Below the pieces are notes generated by a model. That model was not told the origin of the DNA. It did not search any database and was given only the letters and a program-made list of their open reading frames with translations. From Neurospora crassa OR74A (taxonomy: Eukaryota; Ascomycota; Sordariomycetes; Sordariales; Sordariaceae): DNA of 64,000 nucleotides. Below, in pieces: positions 24,559-34,477 of this stretch. The stretch covers positions 1,488,001 through 1,552,000 of the forward strand of contig NC_026505.1 of NCBI RefSeq assembly GCF_000182925.2, read 5' to 3'. How positions within the stretch are numbered: position 1 is the first letter of the stretch; each line of letters opens with the position of its first letter. The translations under genes and the position numbers were made by a program.

Positions 24559-27500
24559 ATGGCGGGCATCGAGCAGCTCGAGATTCACAGCAAGGTATAC
24601 GCGCCCTGACCTGTTCAAGCCAAGCTTTCATGGACTTCGTCAACGGGAGTTGCTGACCGACGAACCGCTCTTTACCCCCTTAGTCTTACATCGTGCGATG
24701 GGTCAAGGTTGATGAAGGCCATACGATATCATGGAGCCTTCAACCACACAAGAAGTCCATGTACGGATACCTACGAATCCCATAACTCTCTCTTCATAGA
24801 CATTGGCTGACGTTGCGACCAACACGACTACAGCAACTTCGCCATCGTCAAGCACCCAGGATCTGGCGGTACAGCTGCCGGCTCCCAGACCTTCGAGGCC
24901 ACGGCCACCCCCGAACACCCAGCCACCGAGGCCGCTGTGTCGGATGCGAAATCAGGCCTGTTCAGGAGAGATGCCAGCACAGCGCAAGATCAGCTTGCCA
25001 AGAAGGGCTTTATCCCAATCCAGTGGCACGGCAAATGCGAGGCCGACAAGGTTACAGTGGGCACCTACGACGTTACCAGTGCTGGCATGTACGGTCTCGT
25101 CTTCGACAACACCTTCTCCAAGCAGACGTCCAAGACGGCCACGTTTGTTCTGCTTACCTACCCCACCGGCGCCCCGCCCCAGACTGCCCACCATCTGCCT
25201 ACCGTACAAGCGGGGGCCGGCTCCAACGCCAGCAGAACGAGCTTGGGAGCAGGTACTACTCCCCGGCTGGGCGCCGCCAATTCCGACTCGGTCGATAGTC
25301 TACCCAGCAATGAGACGGCCGGGCGTGGCCGTGCTGCCTCGAATGCGAGAAGTGAGGGCGGATTTGTGCCGGGCGCAACCTACCACGTCGGTGTGCTTCT
25401 CAAGAGACGTCGCAAGAAGGGCCAAGGTTTTGCTAGGCGCTTCTTCTCCCTCGACTTTACGACTTGCACGCTATCCTACTACCACAACCGCAACTCGTCT
25501 GCCCTGCGAGGAGCGATCCCCCTGAGCTTGGCCGCCATTGCCGCTGACGAAAGACGGCGCGAAATTACCATTGATTCTGGTGCCGAGATCTGGCACTTGA
25601 AGGCGTCTGGCCCAAAGGACTTCAACGACTGGGCCAAGGCCTTGGAAAAGGCCAGTCGTATTGCTCGCGGTCTGGAGACCCTCCCCAACGGCGCATCCCT
25701 TGGTGTTGACAGGCCGGCTTCGCGGCCCTCCACCAGCGTTCCCAGCGCACAGCAGGAGGACGAAAGAGAATGGGCGCAGGTCGAATCCTTGGTCAGCAGG
25801 GTTGCAGGAACCAGAGATGCTCTCAGGCGCCTGGTCAAGGATATGGCTGCCGAGAAACAGGCGCCTGGTGCTAGCCAGGCCTCGTTGCTCTCACCCAACA
25901 CGCCAGCGATTGCGGAGGACTCTGAGACCTACTTCACTCCCTCGACGGAGTCGCGCAGGCCGTTTTGGAAGCGCAAGACCAGCAATGCTTCGCCGGGCGC
26001 GCAACCAGGCGTTCAGGCAACGGCTGGAGCTGCTCTGGCGGTGCCATCGCCAGCCAGTGCGACGGCCGTTGCGGAGGAGCGGAACCCATACGATAACTGC
26101 GCGGCTCTTCTGAATGATTTGGATTCTGTGGTGGTTGAGTTTTCGCAGCTGCTGTCTAAGAATAAGCGCCGAAGAATCCCTTCGCAAATGATGCCGCCTA
26201 ACATGATGCCTGCGGCTTCCAGAAAGAGTTACGAGTCTACAGCGTCTACCATTGATGAGTTCTTTGATGCCGAGGCTGGTGAGCAGGGCGGCGCGGGACA
26301 GAACCAGGTTATGATCATTCGTCAGAGCGAAGAGGACATGGCCGGCTCAGATGCGGAGGAGGTCGATATCCACGACTCCTCATCCGTCTCTTCTGTCGAG
26401 GAAGAGGAGGAGTTTGAAGGCGTCGGTACAGAAAACCATGACAGTCTGTTCCCCGTTAAGCCCAAGTCTCTTGCGCCACTGCCTATCACGGACACGGTCA
26501 CCAGACGCACGACGATTCCGGCCGCCAAAGTGCCTCCTCCCAGTCTCATCGCGTTCGTCCGCAAAAACGTGGGTAAAGATCTTAGTACGATCAGTATGCC
26601 CGTTTCTGCGAACGAGCCTTTGTCACTGTGCCAGCGTATGGCGGAGCAGCTTGAATACGGCCAGCTTCTCACGGAGGCTGCCAAGAAGACTGACGCGAAC
26701 GAGCGTCTTCTGTATGTTACGGCCTTTGCTGTCTCCCAGTTCAGCAACGGTCGCGCCAAGGAGCGTGCTACGCGCAAGCCCTTCAACCCTCTGTTGGGTG
26801 AGACGTTCGAACTGGTGCGGTCCGAGAACGAAGTGCCTGGCGGGTTTAGAGTGCTGGTCGAGAAAATCTGCCATCGCCCTGTCCGCCTCGCCGTACAAGC
26901 CGACAGTGCTCTGTGGTCTTTCTCCCAGTCGCCGGCTCCTTCGCAGAAGTTCTGGGGTAAGAGTGCCGAAATCACTACCGAGGGCCGTGTGCGGGTCAGC
27001 CTGCATCTCCCCGACGGCACCGACGAGCTCTACAGCTGGCACATAGCCACCGTCTTCCTCCGCAACGTTGTCTACGGCGAGAAGTACGTCGAGCCCGTCG
27101 GCAACATGAACGTTAACAACGAGACTTCGGGCGCCAAGGCTGTCGTCGAGTTTCGATCGGCTAAGGGCATGTTCGGTGGCCGAGGCGAAGAGGTCCACGT
27201 CGAGACGTTTGGTCCCGACGGGTCCAACACGGGCCAGGCGCTCACGGGCAATTGGACGAGCAGTCTCAAGACTGCCCCTGGAGGCAAGGAGATCTGGAAG
27301 GCGGGCAGCCTCGTTCCCAACGCGGCGAATACGTATGGCTTTACGACCTTTGCCGCGTCGCTGAATGAAATCACACCCCTGGAGAAGGACAAGTTGCCGC
27401 CTACGGATAGCAGGTTGCGTCCCGATCAGCGGTTCCACGAGCAAGGAGATCTGGACTCTGCTGAGGAGTGGAAGGTCAAGTTGGAGGAGGCGCAGAGAGT

Positions 27501-27681
27501 GCGTAGAAAGCAGATGGAAGAGAGAGGAGAGGAGTATAAGCCGAAATGGTTCGTCAAGGTGGCTACGGGCCAGGACGGCGAGGAGGTGTGGAAATTGAAG
27601 GGCGGGAAGGAGGGGTATTGGGAGGAAAGGGCGAAGAGTGGCGGGCAGTGGACGGGGGTGCTGGATATCTTTTCGGGGTAA
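24559..27681 (+). CDS. Osh3-type oxysterol-binding protein (GOLD + PH + FFAT + ORD)
   Basis: This is a lipid-transfer protein expected at ER-plasma membrane contact sites. Exons are 24559-24594, 24684-24760 and 24834-27681, with phases joining to 986 residues; the first exon codes only 12 residues. A GOLD-like domain covers about 1-120 (SYIVRWVKVDEG, then GTYDVTSAGMYGLVFDNTFS). A PH domain lies at about 221-315 (YHVGVLLKRRRKKGQGFARRF). A near-perfect FFAT motif, EFFDAEA, sits at 513-519 after an acidic flank and would bind ER VAP proteins. The C-terminal lipid-binding domain begins near 590 and shows KPFNPLLGETFE at 686 and following. GOLD plus PH plus FFAT is the yeast Osh3 architecture. The usual EQVSHHPP fingerprint is replaced by VEKICHRPVR (His 718, Arg 719), so one of the two signature histidines is absent. 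Ligand use may therefore differ. Confidence 0.92.
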
Positions 27682-28474
27682 TCTGGGAGATTTGGTGAGA
27701 GTGAGTGAGTGAGTGAGTGAGTGAGTGAGTGATATGGAGTCGTGAGGAGGTAATGTCTAGTCTAGTATACTGAAAAGCCAGCCCAGCGTGCGAGAGCGAA
27801 GCATGTCATACTTGGTGTCTAATTTCGTTACACTCCTTATATTGAGTATCACTACAGTACTACTAAGAAACATTGAATGATGAAGAAGAAAAAAAAGGGG
27901 GTTTGTTGACTTTTGAGCGATGGAGGTACACAGTTTGTGGTACTGTAGTCGCACCCGCCGTGACGTCCGGACGTACAGTATCCACCAAAGGCCGAGCCCA
28001 TGCCGTTGCCCTGCAGTCCGCGGGAGAAAGTGGGGGGAAAAAGAAAGGAACCGGGCCCGATATGGATCGATGGAGGGACGGATGATTTTAGAGCCAAAAA
28101 CATTTTTGAAAAGCATCGATCCGCGATTTTGAGAAACATTAGAGTGGCCCGTGCCCGCCGATGCCCCTCAACACCTTTAGATTTCAGCAACTCTGGGAGC
28201 GCGCATCTTTTCCACGGTCCCTTTTCCGAGTATACACCATACAGAGCTTTAGGGCAATTGAGACGGCGACTGTCGATAATACGACTATAGAATCTGACGA
28301 CGAATCACCGAAATCCCGCGACAAGCACACAACAGCAGAAGCTAGGCGAAAGAAGAAAGTACATTATTGATACCCGAACCACCTAGCGCGCAACGCGACA
28401 CAGCGACTCCGACCACGATTCCAACACGGCGGCTGCGAGGAAAGCGCCGTCCGGAAATGCCCGTGTTATAGCCA
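27682..28474. other. Spacer between the Osh3-type and PPR-like genes
   Basis: This 793-base region holds the 3' end of the lipid-transfer gene and the promoter of the next. It starts with a GTGA microsatellite, listed separately. The rest shows no coding-like frame. Confidence 0.5.
27695..27732 (+). repeat. (GTGA)n microsatellite
   Basis: Roughly nine tandem GTGA units follow the stop codon of the Osh3-type gene within 20 bases, so they probably lie in its 3' untranslated region. The run is close to perfect. Confidence 0.92.
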
Positions 28475-31400
28475 ATGTCCCTGGGAGTCAAACAGCTATG
28501 GAGAGTCTTGTCGAATCCCAATGGCGCTCGCGGGCTCTCCCTGATTCCTAGGGAGTGTACCCCAGCACTAGCTAGAGCAGCTCCCACCAGCAGCAGGTCG
28601 ACTCTTCGCGCCCTCCACAACCAAGCGCCGTCGCTTCCCGACCAGTCTCAGCCTGACGACGCCGAGTTCGAGGCCAACGATGTACGCCGGCGGCAGCACA
28701 CTACTACTGAGATACACGACTCTGGCGAAAACCCCGCCCCCGCCGCTCAAACACCAACAGAACCATCACGAGCATCACCACCACCACCACCACCACCACT
28801 ACCCCGAGAAGAAGCTCAGGAACAAGCTCACACACAAGCCGGGGACGTACAGGATTGCCAGAATGATTCATCTCCCGCCAAAAAAGCCAAAAAGGCCAAA
28901 CCGGCCAAACCTAAACGAGGTCGAGGCTCTGGCCTGGTCAACCGTTTGGCCAAGGTTCCGGTCCGCGCCCATCCGGTGCTCGAGTCCGTCTTCGTCAGAC
29001 CCGTCACCGAATATCCCGACCAGTACGAGACACGAGGGAGCGTCAGGACACACATGAAGGATAACCACCGTCAAAAGATGGTCATGGGAACGAGAGTACC
29101 TAGCAATCGAACAGACTGGCGCGCCGTTCTTCGTAATCTCCTTCAATCGACACCCATGTACCTCCCCGAGCAGTTCGCCGACAACGTCAAGGTCATCATA
29201 CCCCGCGAGACGGCGCCCCGGCTCCTGTCCGACAGCGAGTACAGTGTGTGGGATATCAAGTCTCGGACCAGCTGCGGGATGGTACTATACAGGGCTGGCG
29301 ATGCCGGCTATGAGGAAGGGACTGAGGACCAGCAACCGTACCTGATCATCTGGGGCCATCACCACTCGGTCAACACCGCCATTGACGAGATTTTGGGCGT
29401 GACAAGGAAGGTCACCATCATCTCCCGAACCAAAGGCACGGAGAAGGTACTATGGAACGGTAAAGTGGACAGCAAAGAGCCCATCGTGTTCGTTTCCGCC
29501 CACCGCACACCCTCTCAGCTGGCGCCCTACCACGTGAACATCCGCGCCGACGAGTTTCCCAAACCCGAGGAATGGACCCGCAAGACCTTTGAGGAATACG
29601 TCGACGCCCTGATCAAATCCCGCATGCCCTCCGCCCTGGCCTCCAAGCTCTACCCCGAACACGGTTGGCACGAAATGGCCGTCATCGAACAGCTTGTCGC
29701 CGTCTTCAACGACGAAGTCGCTGCCCAGTTCGTTACCAACGCGGCCTTCAAGATGGCTCTGCACTACATGACCCGCGGCGGCGAGACCTGGCGTCCTGAG
29801 GTGCTCTCCATGTTCAACTACGCCAAGAGCGGACGCGTGCGACTGGACGTCGGAGTCTTCAACATCCTCGCCGAAGCGGCCGTCAAGACCCGCTCGTTGT
29901 ATCGCTTTAGCGCAGTTTTGTACCTGTTGGTCACGCACGGGTACCAGCCCAACCTGCGCACCTGGATTTTGTTCCTGCGCATGTTCGAGGCCGAAGAGGT
30001 CAAGCGCTACGTTTTGCAAGCCATGCACGACAGGGGGCTGTTCAACGCCCGCGGAGCACTGCGCATGGTCGCCGACGAGATGGCCCCCCACGATGCGTAC
30101 CGCGCCGTTCAGCTGGGTTGGGACGTGCCCACCTTTTTGGCCAAGCAGGACGAACTCTACGGCGCCAACAGGAAATGGGTCTCCATTGACGCGCTCAACA
30201 AGATCTTCCACGTGTTTGGTTCCTACTCAATGTTCGCCGAGATCCGGCAGTTGCTCGATCTGATCTTCGCCGGCAAGCTGATTGCGTATCCGGATCACGT
30301 CACGGTCAATACCATTCTTACGCACTGCAGGGCGCAGAAGAAGCTGGATCTGGCTGTCGAGTTCATCCAGCTGTTTGAGGGTCACCGCGCCAAAAACAAC
30401 GAAACCCCGCTGAAGCTGGATAACTTGGCCTGCGACATACTCTTTGACCTGGCTCAGTGGCACAAGAAGCCGCATGTGCTCAGCACAATCTGGCGGTATG
30501 CCCATCTGGTGAACTCTACAACCTTCCATATGCGACAGAAGGGGACTATCCTGTTGAAGATGGACGCAGGGAAACTAAAGGAGGAGAAGCCGTTAAAGAG
30601 ACTCAAACTGGGGGATGAAGAGAGGGTGCTGTTTGTGAGAAACCTCTTACTGGGCGAGTTTATCCAGGCGAATGGTGGCGACGAGGTGTTTGGGAAGATT
30701 ATTGCCGGTATTGCCAAGAGAGAGCAGAAACACCAGCAAAAGATGGAAGAGATAGATGACGATGACCGAATACCGCCCTCGTTAGGGGATTGGTTCCATT
30801 CTCAGTCCCTCCTGGACCCCTCCTCCAGCCCGACAATATCCCCATCATCATCATCAGCAGCAGCATCATTACCTGCCTCTTCCTCCAACCCCGACCACAA
30901 CCGCAGCAGCATCCTTCAACCCCAATCACAATCCTCCGCCAATGAACCAGAATCAACAACATGGGGCAACATCTACGGCTCCTTCCGATCCTGGTCCTTC
31001 GCCTCCAAATACCTCCACCTCGAACCCTCCGCACCCATCGGTTCCCTCCTCCAGCAAGCCCTCGACCGCGATCGCGATCTTCACTTGGCCCTCCGGACAG
31101 AGGGGCTCGACAGACATGCAATTGAAGAGCTAATGAAGCCGGTCGAAATCCCGACAAAGTTAAGACCCAAACCGGCCTTCGAGGAGGTGAAGAAGATATT
31201 TAAAAGAGAGGGGGAGGTAACAAAGAGGGGGGTTAAGAAGGTTGGGGTAAAAGAAGGGGATCGGGATGGAGATGAAGAGGTGCAAGAAGCGATGGCGCTT
31301 GGACCGGTGGATGGGCAGGCGTTGGATAACTGGTTGAACGGTGGTGGTAGTGGTAATGAGGTTGTTCCTGCTGAGAAGAACGCCCATGTCGACGAGACTG

Positions 31401-31927
31401 CGGCGACTAAGCCCCAGCCTACTTCTCTTCCGGACGAGTCGAAGAAGGTGGTAGTGGAAACACAAAAACAAGAACAACAACAACAACAACTCACGGCCGC
31501 TACGGTTGAGGCTGAGGTTGAGGCTGAGGTTGAGGTTGAGCTCGAGGCTAAGGGGTCACCAGAAAACAAAGTAAAAGAAGAAGAAGAAGCTCACAAGAGG
31601 GCTGAAAAGGAGACAACGACGACGACAAGCAAATCCAAGACATCACCAGCAGCATCAGCATCAGCATCAGCATCAGCACCAGCACCAGCACCAGCACCAG
31701 CACCAACACAACCGACGACATCACCACTCACAACATCATCACCACTCCCAACACCACCAACGACATCACCGCAATCAACAAAACCAACCACAAAACCACC
31801 AACCAAAGAGAGAAAGACAAAAGAAGAAGCCGCCAATCTTAAACTACGATTTCCGTCTTCGTCATCGTCGTCATCATCATCGTCGTCAGGCAAGCGAGTC
31901 AAGTGGGAGGATCTAGCAGATCTGTGA
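28475..31927 (+). CDS. Large PPR-like, probably mitochondrial protein with low-complexity tail
   Basis: A single uninterrupted frame codes for 1150 residues. The N terminus is Arg-, Ser- and Ala-rich with few acids, as in a mitochondrial targeting peptide. Residues from about 150 to 700 are ordered, with helical-pair units that resemble fungal pentatricopeptide repeats, for example DVGVFNILAEAAVKTRSLYR, HGYQPNLRTWILFLRMF and DHVTVNTILTHCRAQKKLDL. Such proteins usually bind organellar RNA. The last 350 residues are low complexity: Ser runs, Glu/Val repeats, Gln runs and an Ala-Pro repeat. A compact end, GKRVKWEDLADL, stands out from this and may be a conserved docking motif. I do not recognise the precise orthologue, and the number of true repeats needs a profile search. 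Another ATG within the first 100 codons cannot be excluded as start. Confidence 0.75.
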   Translation: MSLGVKQLWRVLSNPNGARGLSLIPRECTPALARAAPTSSRSTLRALHNQAPSLPDQSQPDDAEFEANDVRRRQHTTTEIHDSGENPAPAAQTPTEPSRASPPPPPPPLPREEAQEQAHTQAGDVQDCQNDSSPAKKAKKAKPAKPKRGRGSGLVNRLAKVPVRAHPVLESVFVRPVTEYPDQYETRGSVRTHMKDNHRQKMVMGTRVPSNRTDWRAVLRNLLQSTPMYLPEQFADNVKVIIPRETAPRLLSDSEYSVWDIKSRTSCGMVLYRAGDAGYEEGTEDQQPYLIIWGHHHSVNTAIDEILGVTRKVTIISRTKGTEKVLWNGKVDSKEPIVFVSAHRTPSQLAPYHVNIRADEFPKPEEWTRKTFEEYVDALIKSRMPSALASKLYPEHGWHEMAVIEQLVAVFNDEVAAQFVTNAAFKMALHYMTRGGETWRPEVLSMFNYAKSGRVRLDVGVFNILAEAAVKTRSLYRFSAVLYLLVTHGYQPNLRTWILFLRMFEAEEVKRYVLQAMHDRGLFNARGALRMVADEMAPHDAYRAVQLGWDVPTFLAKQDELYGANRKWVSIDALNKIFHVFGSYSMFAEIRQLLDLIFAGKLIAYPDHVTVNTILTHCRAQKKLDLAVEFIQLFEGHRAKNNETPLKLDNLACDILFDLAQWHKKPHVLSTIWRYAHLVNSTTFHMRQKGTILLKMDAGKLKEEKPLKRLKLGDEERVLFVRNLLLGEFIQANGGDEVFGKIIAGIAKREQKHQQKMEEIDDDDRIPPSLGDWFHSQSLLDPSSSPTISPSSSSAAASLPASSSNPDHNRSSILQPQSQSSANEPESTTWGNIYGSFRSWSFASKYLHLEPSAPIGSLLQQALDRDRDLHLALRTEGLDRHAIEELMKPVEIPTKLRPKPAFEEVKKIFKREGEVTKRGVKKVGVKEGDRDGDEEVQEAMALGPVDGQALDNWLNGGGSGNEVVPAEKNAHVDETAATKPQPTSLPDESKKVVVETQKQEQQQQQLTAATVEAEVEAEVEVELEAKGSPENKVKEEEEAHKRAEKETTTTTSKSKTSPAASASASASAPAPAPAPAPTQPTTSPLTTSSPLPTPPTTSPQSTKPTTKPPTKERKTKEEAANLKLRFPSSSSSSSSSSSGKRVKWEDLADL

Positions 31928-32694
31928 AAGGAGTACGGAGTAGTAGTCACCGAGTTGAAAGGAGATTTTTTTCATGTGTGATTTTTTTTGTCTAGTTGGA
32001 AGGGGACAGACAAACGAAAAAAAAAAAAAAGGGAATGCGTTTTGTCAGTGTAAATTTTAGACTTTTTTGTACAATAAGATATCTATCGAAACTTGACACT
32101 TACTTCTTATATATATATATATGAGTTGTCGTGAAGGTTCTAGAAATATGGGGTTGTGATGGAACGAAATGGCTGGGATGGAAACCTCCAAAAAAATAAA
32201 CATAAAAAATAAAAAAAAAATAAAAAAAAACCAAAAAAAGTCTACAAGGAACGGTTTTTTTCTTTTTTCTTTTTTTTTTTTTTTTTTTTAACCAATGCGA
32301 TAGGTAATCTCATAGAAGGATTTTTGGAAGGGCCGGGATGGGTAGATTGGGGATAGATAAACGGGATAGAGCGCGCGGTCTTTGGAATGGGAGTTCATAG
32401 CTTTGTAAAGGTATGTATGTATGTGTGTGTGCGTGTGTGTGTGTGTTCATTATGTGCGCTGCCTAGTATAGAACCTGATTCTAGAAGAGTTTATATACCG
32501 ACTAGCTGTTTTTTTCCCAGCTCATAGGTGTCTCTGTTATAGCCTGCCTGCTTTGTGGAAACTGTAATGGGATGATAGTCTATAGGTTAGCATAGGTCCA
32601 AAAGGAACAGTTAAATTGGACACTTCAAGGAATAGGTAGGTGCAGTCATTACTCAACGAGGACCATTCAATAGACCCATAACAGTGAAACATAC
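31928..32694. other. AT-rich, homopolymer-rich spacer
   Basis: This holds A and T runs (about 32020-32033, 32185-32235 and 32255-32290), a short TA run near 32110 and a GT microsatellite. It separates the PPR-like gene from the decayed membrane-protein copy. No gene is visible. Confidence 0.6.
32411..32446 (+). repeat. GTAT/(GT)n microsatellite
   Basis: Three GTAT units run into about eleven GT units with one GC interruption. It is a non-coding simple repeat. Confidence 0.85.
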
Positions 32695-33485
32695 CCAGGC
32701 TGATGCGAATAGCTCTCTCTCTGCCTTTGGCCAATAATGACCTTGACGTCCAGAAGATAATACCCGTTGTTCCTTATCCCACTGATAGTAGAGGTCGGTT
32801 ATACGCATTTTCACCTTCAATTGCCATTTGTCTAGAAGGAGATAATACAACTATGGGTGAAAGCAAACCCCATCAAGGCATTTGCGGTAGTTAAAGTGTA
32901 GGCCGAAAGAGTACACTACTGAATTAATTGTATAACGCCAGACTATTCGCTTACAGGTCTGCCGTCACTAAGAGGAATAACGGATACGGCGCCACAGATA
33001 CCTGCTCATAAGTCAGCAATCATGGCTGCCCAGCAATTTCCCGAATTCGTGAGGTATTGGTATTGATAAACCATCATTACTGATAGAATACGCTCAATAG
33101 TCAGGGAACCAATCCAAGATATGATAGGGAAACTGTTCGAAAAATTCAGGTCTCCAGGGATATCCATTCCTCTGCGAGGCAATCTGAAGTCTACCATAGG
33201 CAGGTGGATGATACGGTGCTTTGGGAGATGGATCGATCGGTTGGCATGTAACGATCTCGCTCCAGCTCTGTGTCCAAATCCGACAGTTCGCTGACGTTGT
33301 AGTTATTCATCCCAATTTGCCCTGCTGGGTAACCCAAGGTAACATCTTCCATCAGACCCTCGTACATATAACCCTGGTCCACCGAAAGGGTTTTCTTGTG
33401 GGCTGAACCATCGTAAGCCAGGGCATATTGACCGCGATCTTTGTGTTGTATCTGAAGATTGCTTCTGTTGATTGACGGATTCATG
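32695..33485 (-). pseudogene. Truncated, decayed copy 1 of the tandem membrane-protein family
   Basis: This minus-strand relic is related to the two larger genes at 34231-36693 and 37849-40447. It starts MNPSINRSN (compare MNPRENGP in copy 2) and has TELERDRYMPTDRSIS (compare SELERDTSRSIS). It then shows PWRPEFFEQFPY (compare PWQPGFVKQFPYMGL), AYTLTTANALMGFAFTHS (compare AYTSTLANALMGLAFAQA in copy 3), KMRITDLYYQW (compare RMRLADLYYHY) and AKGRERAIRISLG (compare ARGRVARVSLG). These pieces lie in several different frames with stops between them, and everything after the second exon is missing. It is therefore a broken host gene, not a functional one. Homology was judged by eye. Confidence 0.8.
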
Positions 33486-34230
33486 ATCACCGGAAAGTAG
33501 TGAAGAAGACTGTCTGAACCGAAGGGGGGAGAACTGGTGAGTCGACCACGATGAGACGAGATGTGTGAACGGAGCTTCAAAGCATCGGTATAAAGGCCAA
33601 CAATCACACGCAAGCAACCATTGCTGAATGACAGGCGGTGCCCACTGACCACCGCCAACATCGCGGAAGTCAGGTTGTCGGAACACGTCCCAGATTCGGC
33701 ATGGGTACGTGTCACTGAGACACGCCTCTTCACCTTAGCTGGCCAAACCAGAAAGAAACAAGACAAGGCTCTGGCTCTGCTCAGCCCAACCTCAAGCCAT
33801 CGCCAGGGTGGCGGGGGTTTCCAAACTTATTATCATATCGGCATGTCGATAGCCATCAAGGCCGTTCCCTCGTTATTCCATTCCGCAACAATCGATCCGG
33901 AGGTCTTTTGTCCACGTAGGGCGTTTCACTTGAGTAGGGCGAGATTTCGAATCGGCTCAGTCGTGAGTAGGTCCTGACTGCTAACAATTTCAGTTATCAG
34001 GTTAGTCCAGCGAACATGTGGCGTTATCGGGCAGATATATTGAATGCCTCTTGAACAGAACGCGTAATTTGGAAATTTCACAACATTTCCCCCCTCCGCG
34101 GACACCTCACGCGTATAACTCCTTCTGCATTAGCAACCGCAAACCCCAGGCGTCCCGTACTATCCAACACCCCGTACTGAATAGTCGGCTCCCTCATCCT
34201 GCTCCTCCCCTTCCTACTCCCACCACTACT
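33486..34230. other. Spacer between copy 1 relic and copy 2
   Basis: About 745 bases represent the former promoter of copy 1 and the 3' flank of copy 2. I looked for family remnants on both strands and saw none. No other coding signal was found. Confidence 0.45.
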
Positions 34231-34435
34231 TCAATTATTATCACTGCTACTTCCAGCCTCAACCTCAATCATATTAGCAATATCATTCCCCTTGCCATCT
34301 CCATCCTTCTCCTTACCAACCTCGCCGTCTCTTGTGCCCCGTATTCTCCTTCTCACATGGTCAACCACCTGCGCCCGCGAAGCATTACTGCTTTCACTGA
34401 GAAGTAGCGGCAGGTTAGCCAGGTTGAGTTCAACC

Positions 34436-34477
<42 letters not shown>

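Noticed and set aside
31928-33000. RIP-mutated transposon relic
   Set aside because: The A/T richness comes from homopolymer runs and the decayed copy 1 gene; no TpA-rich decay of a transposon frame could be seen.
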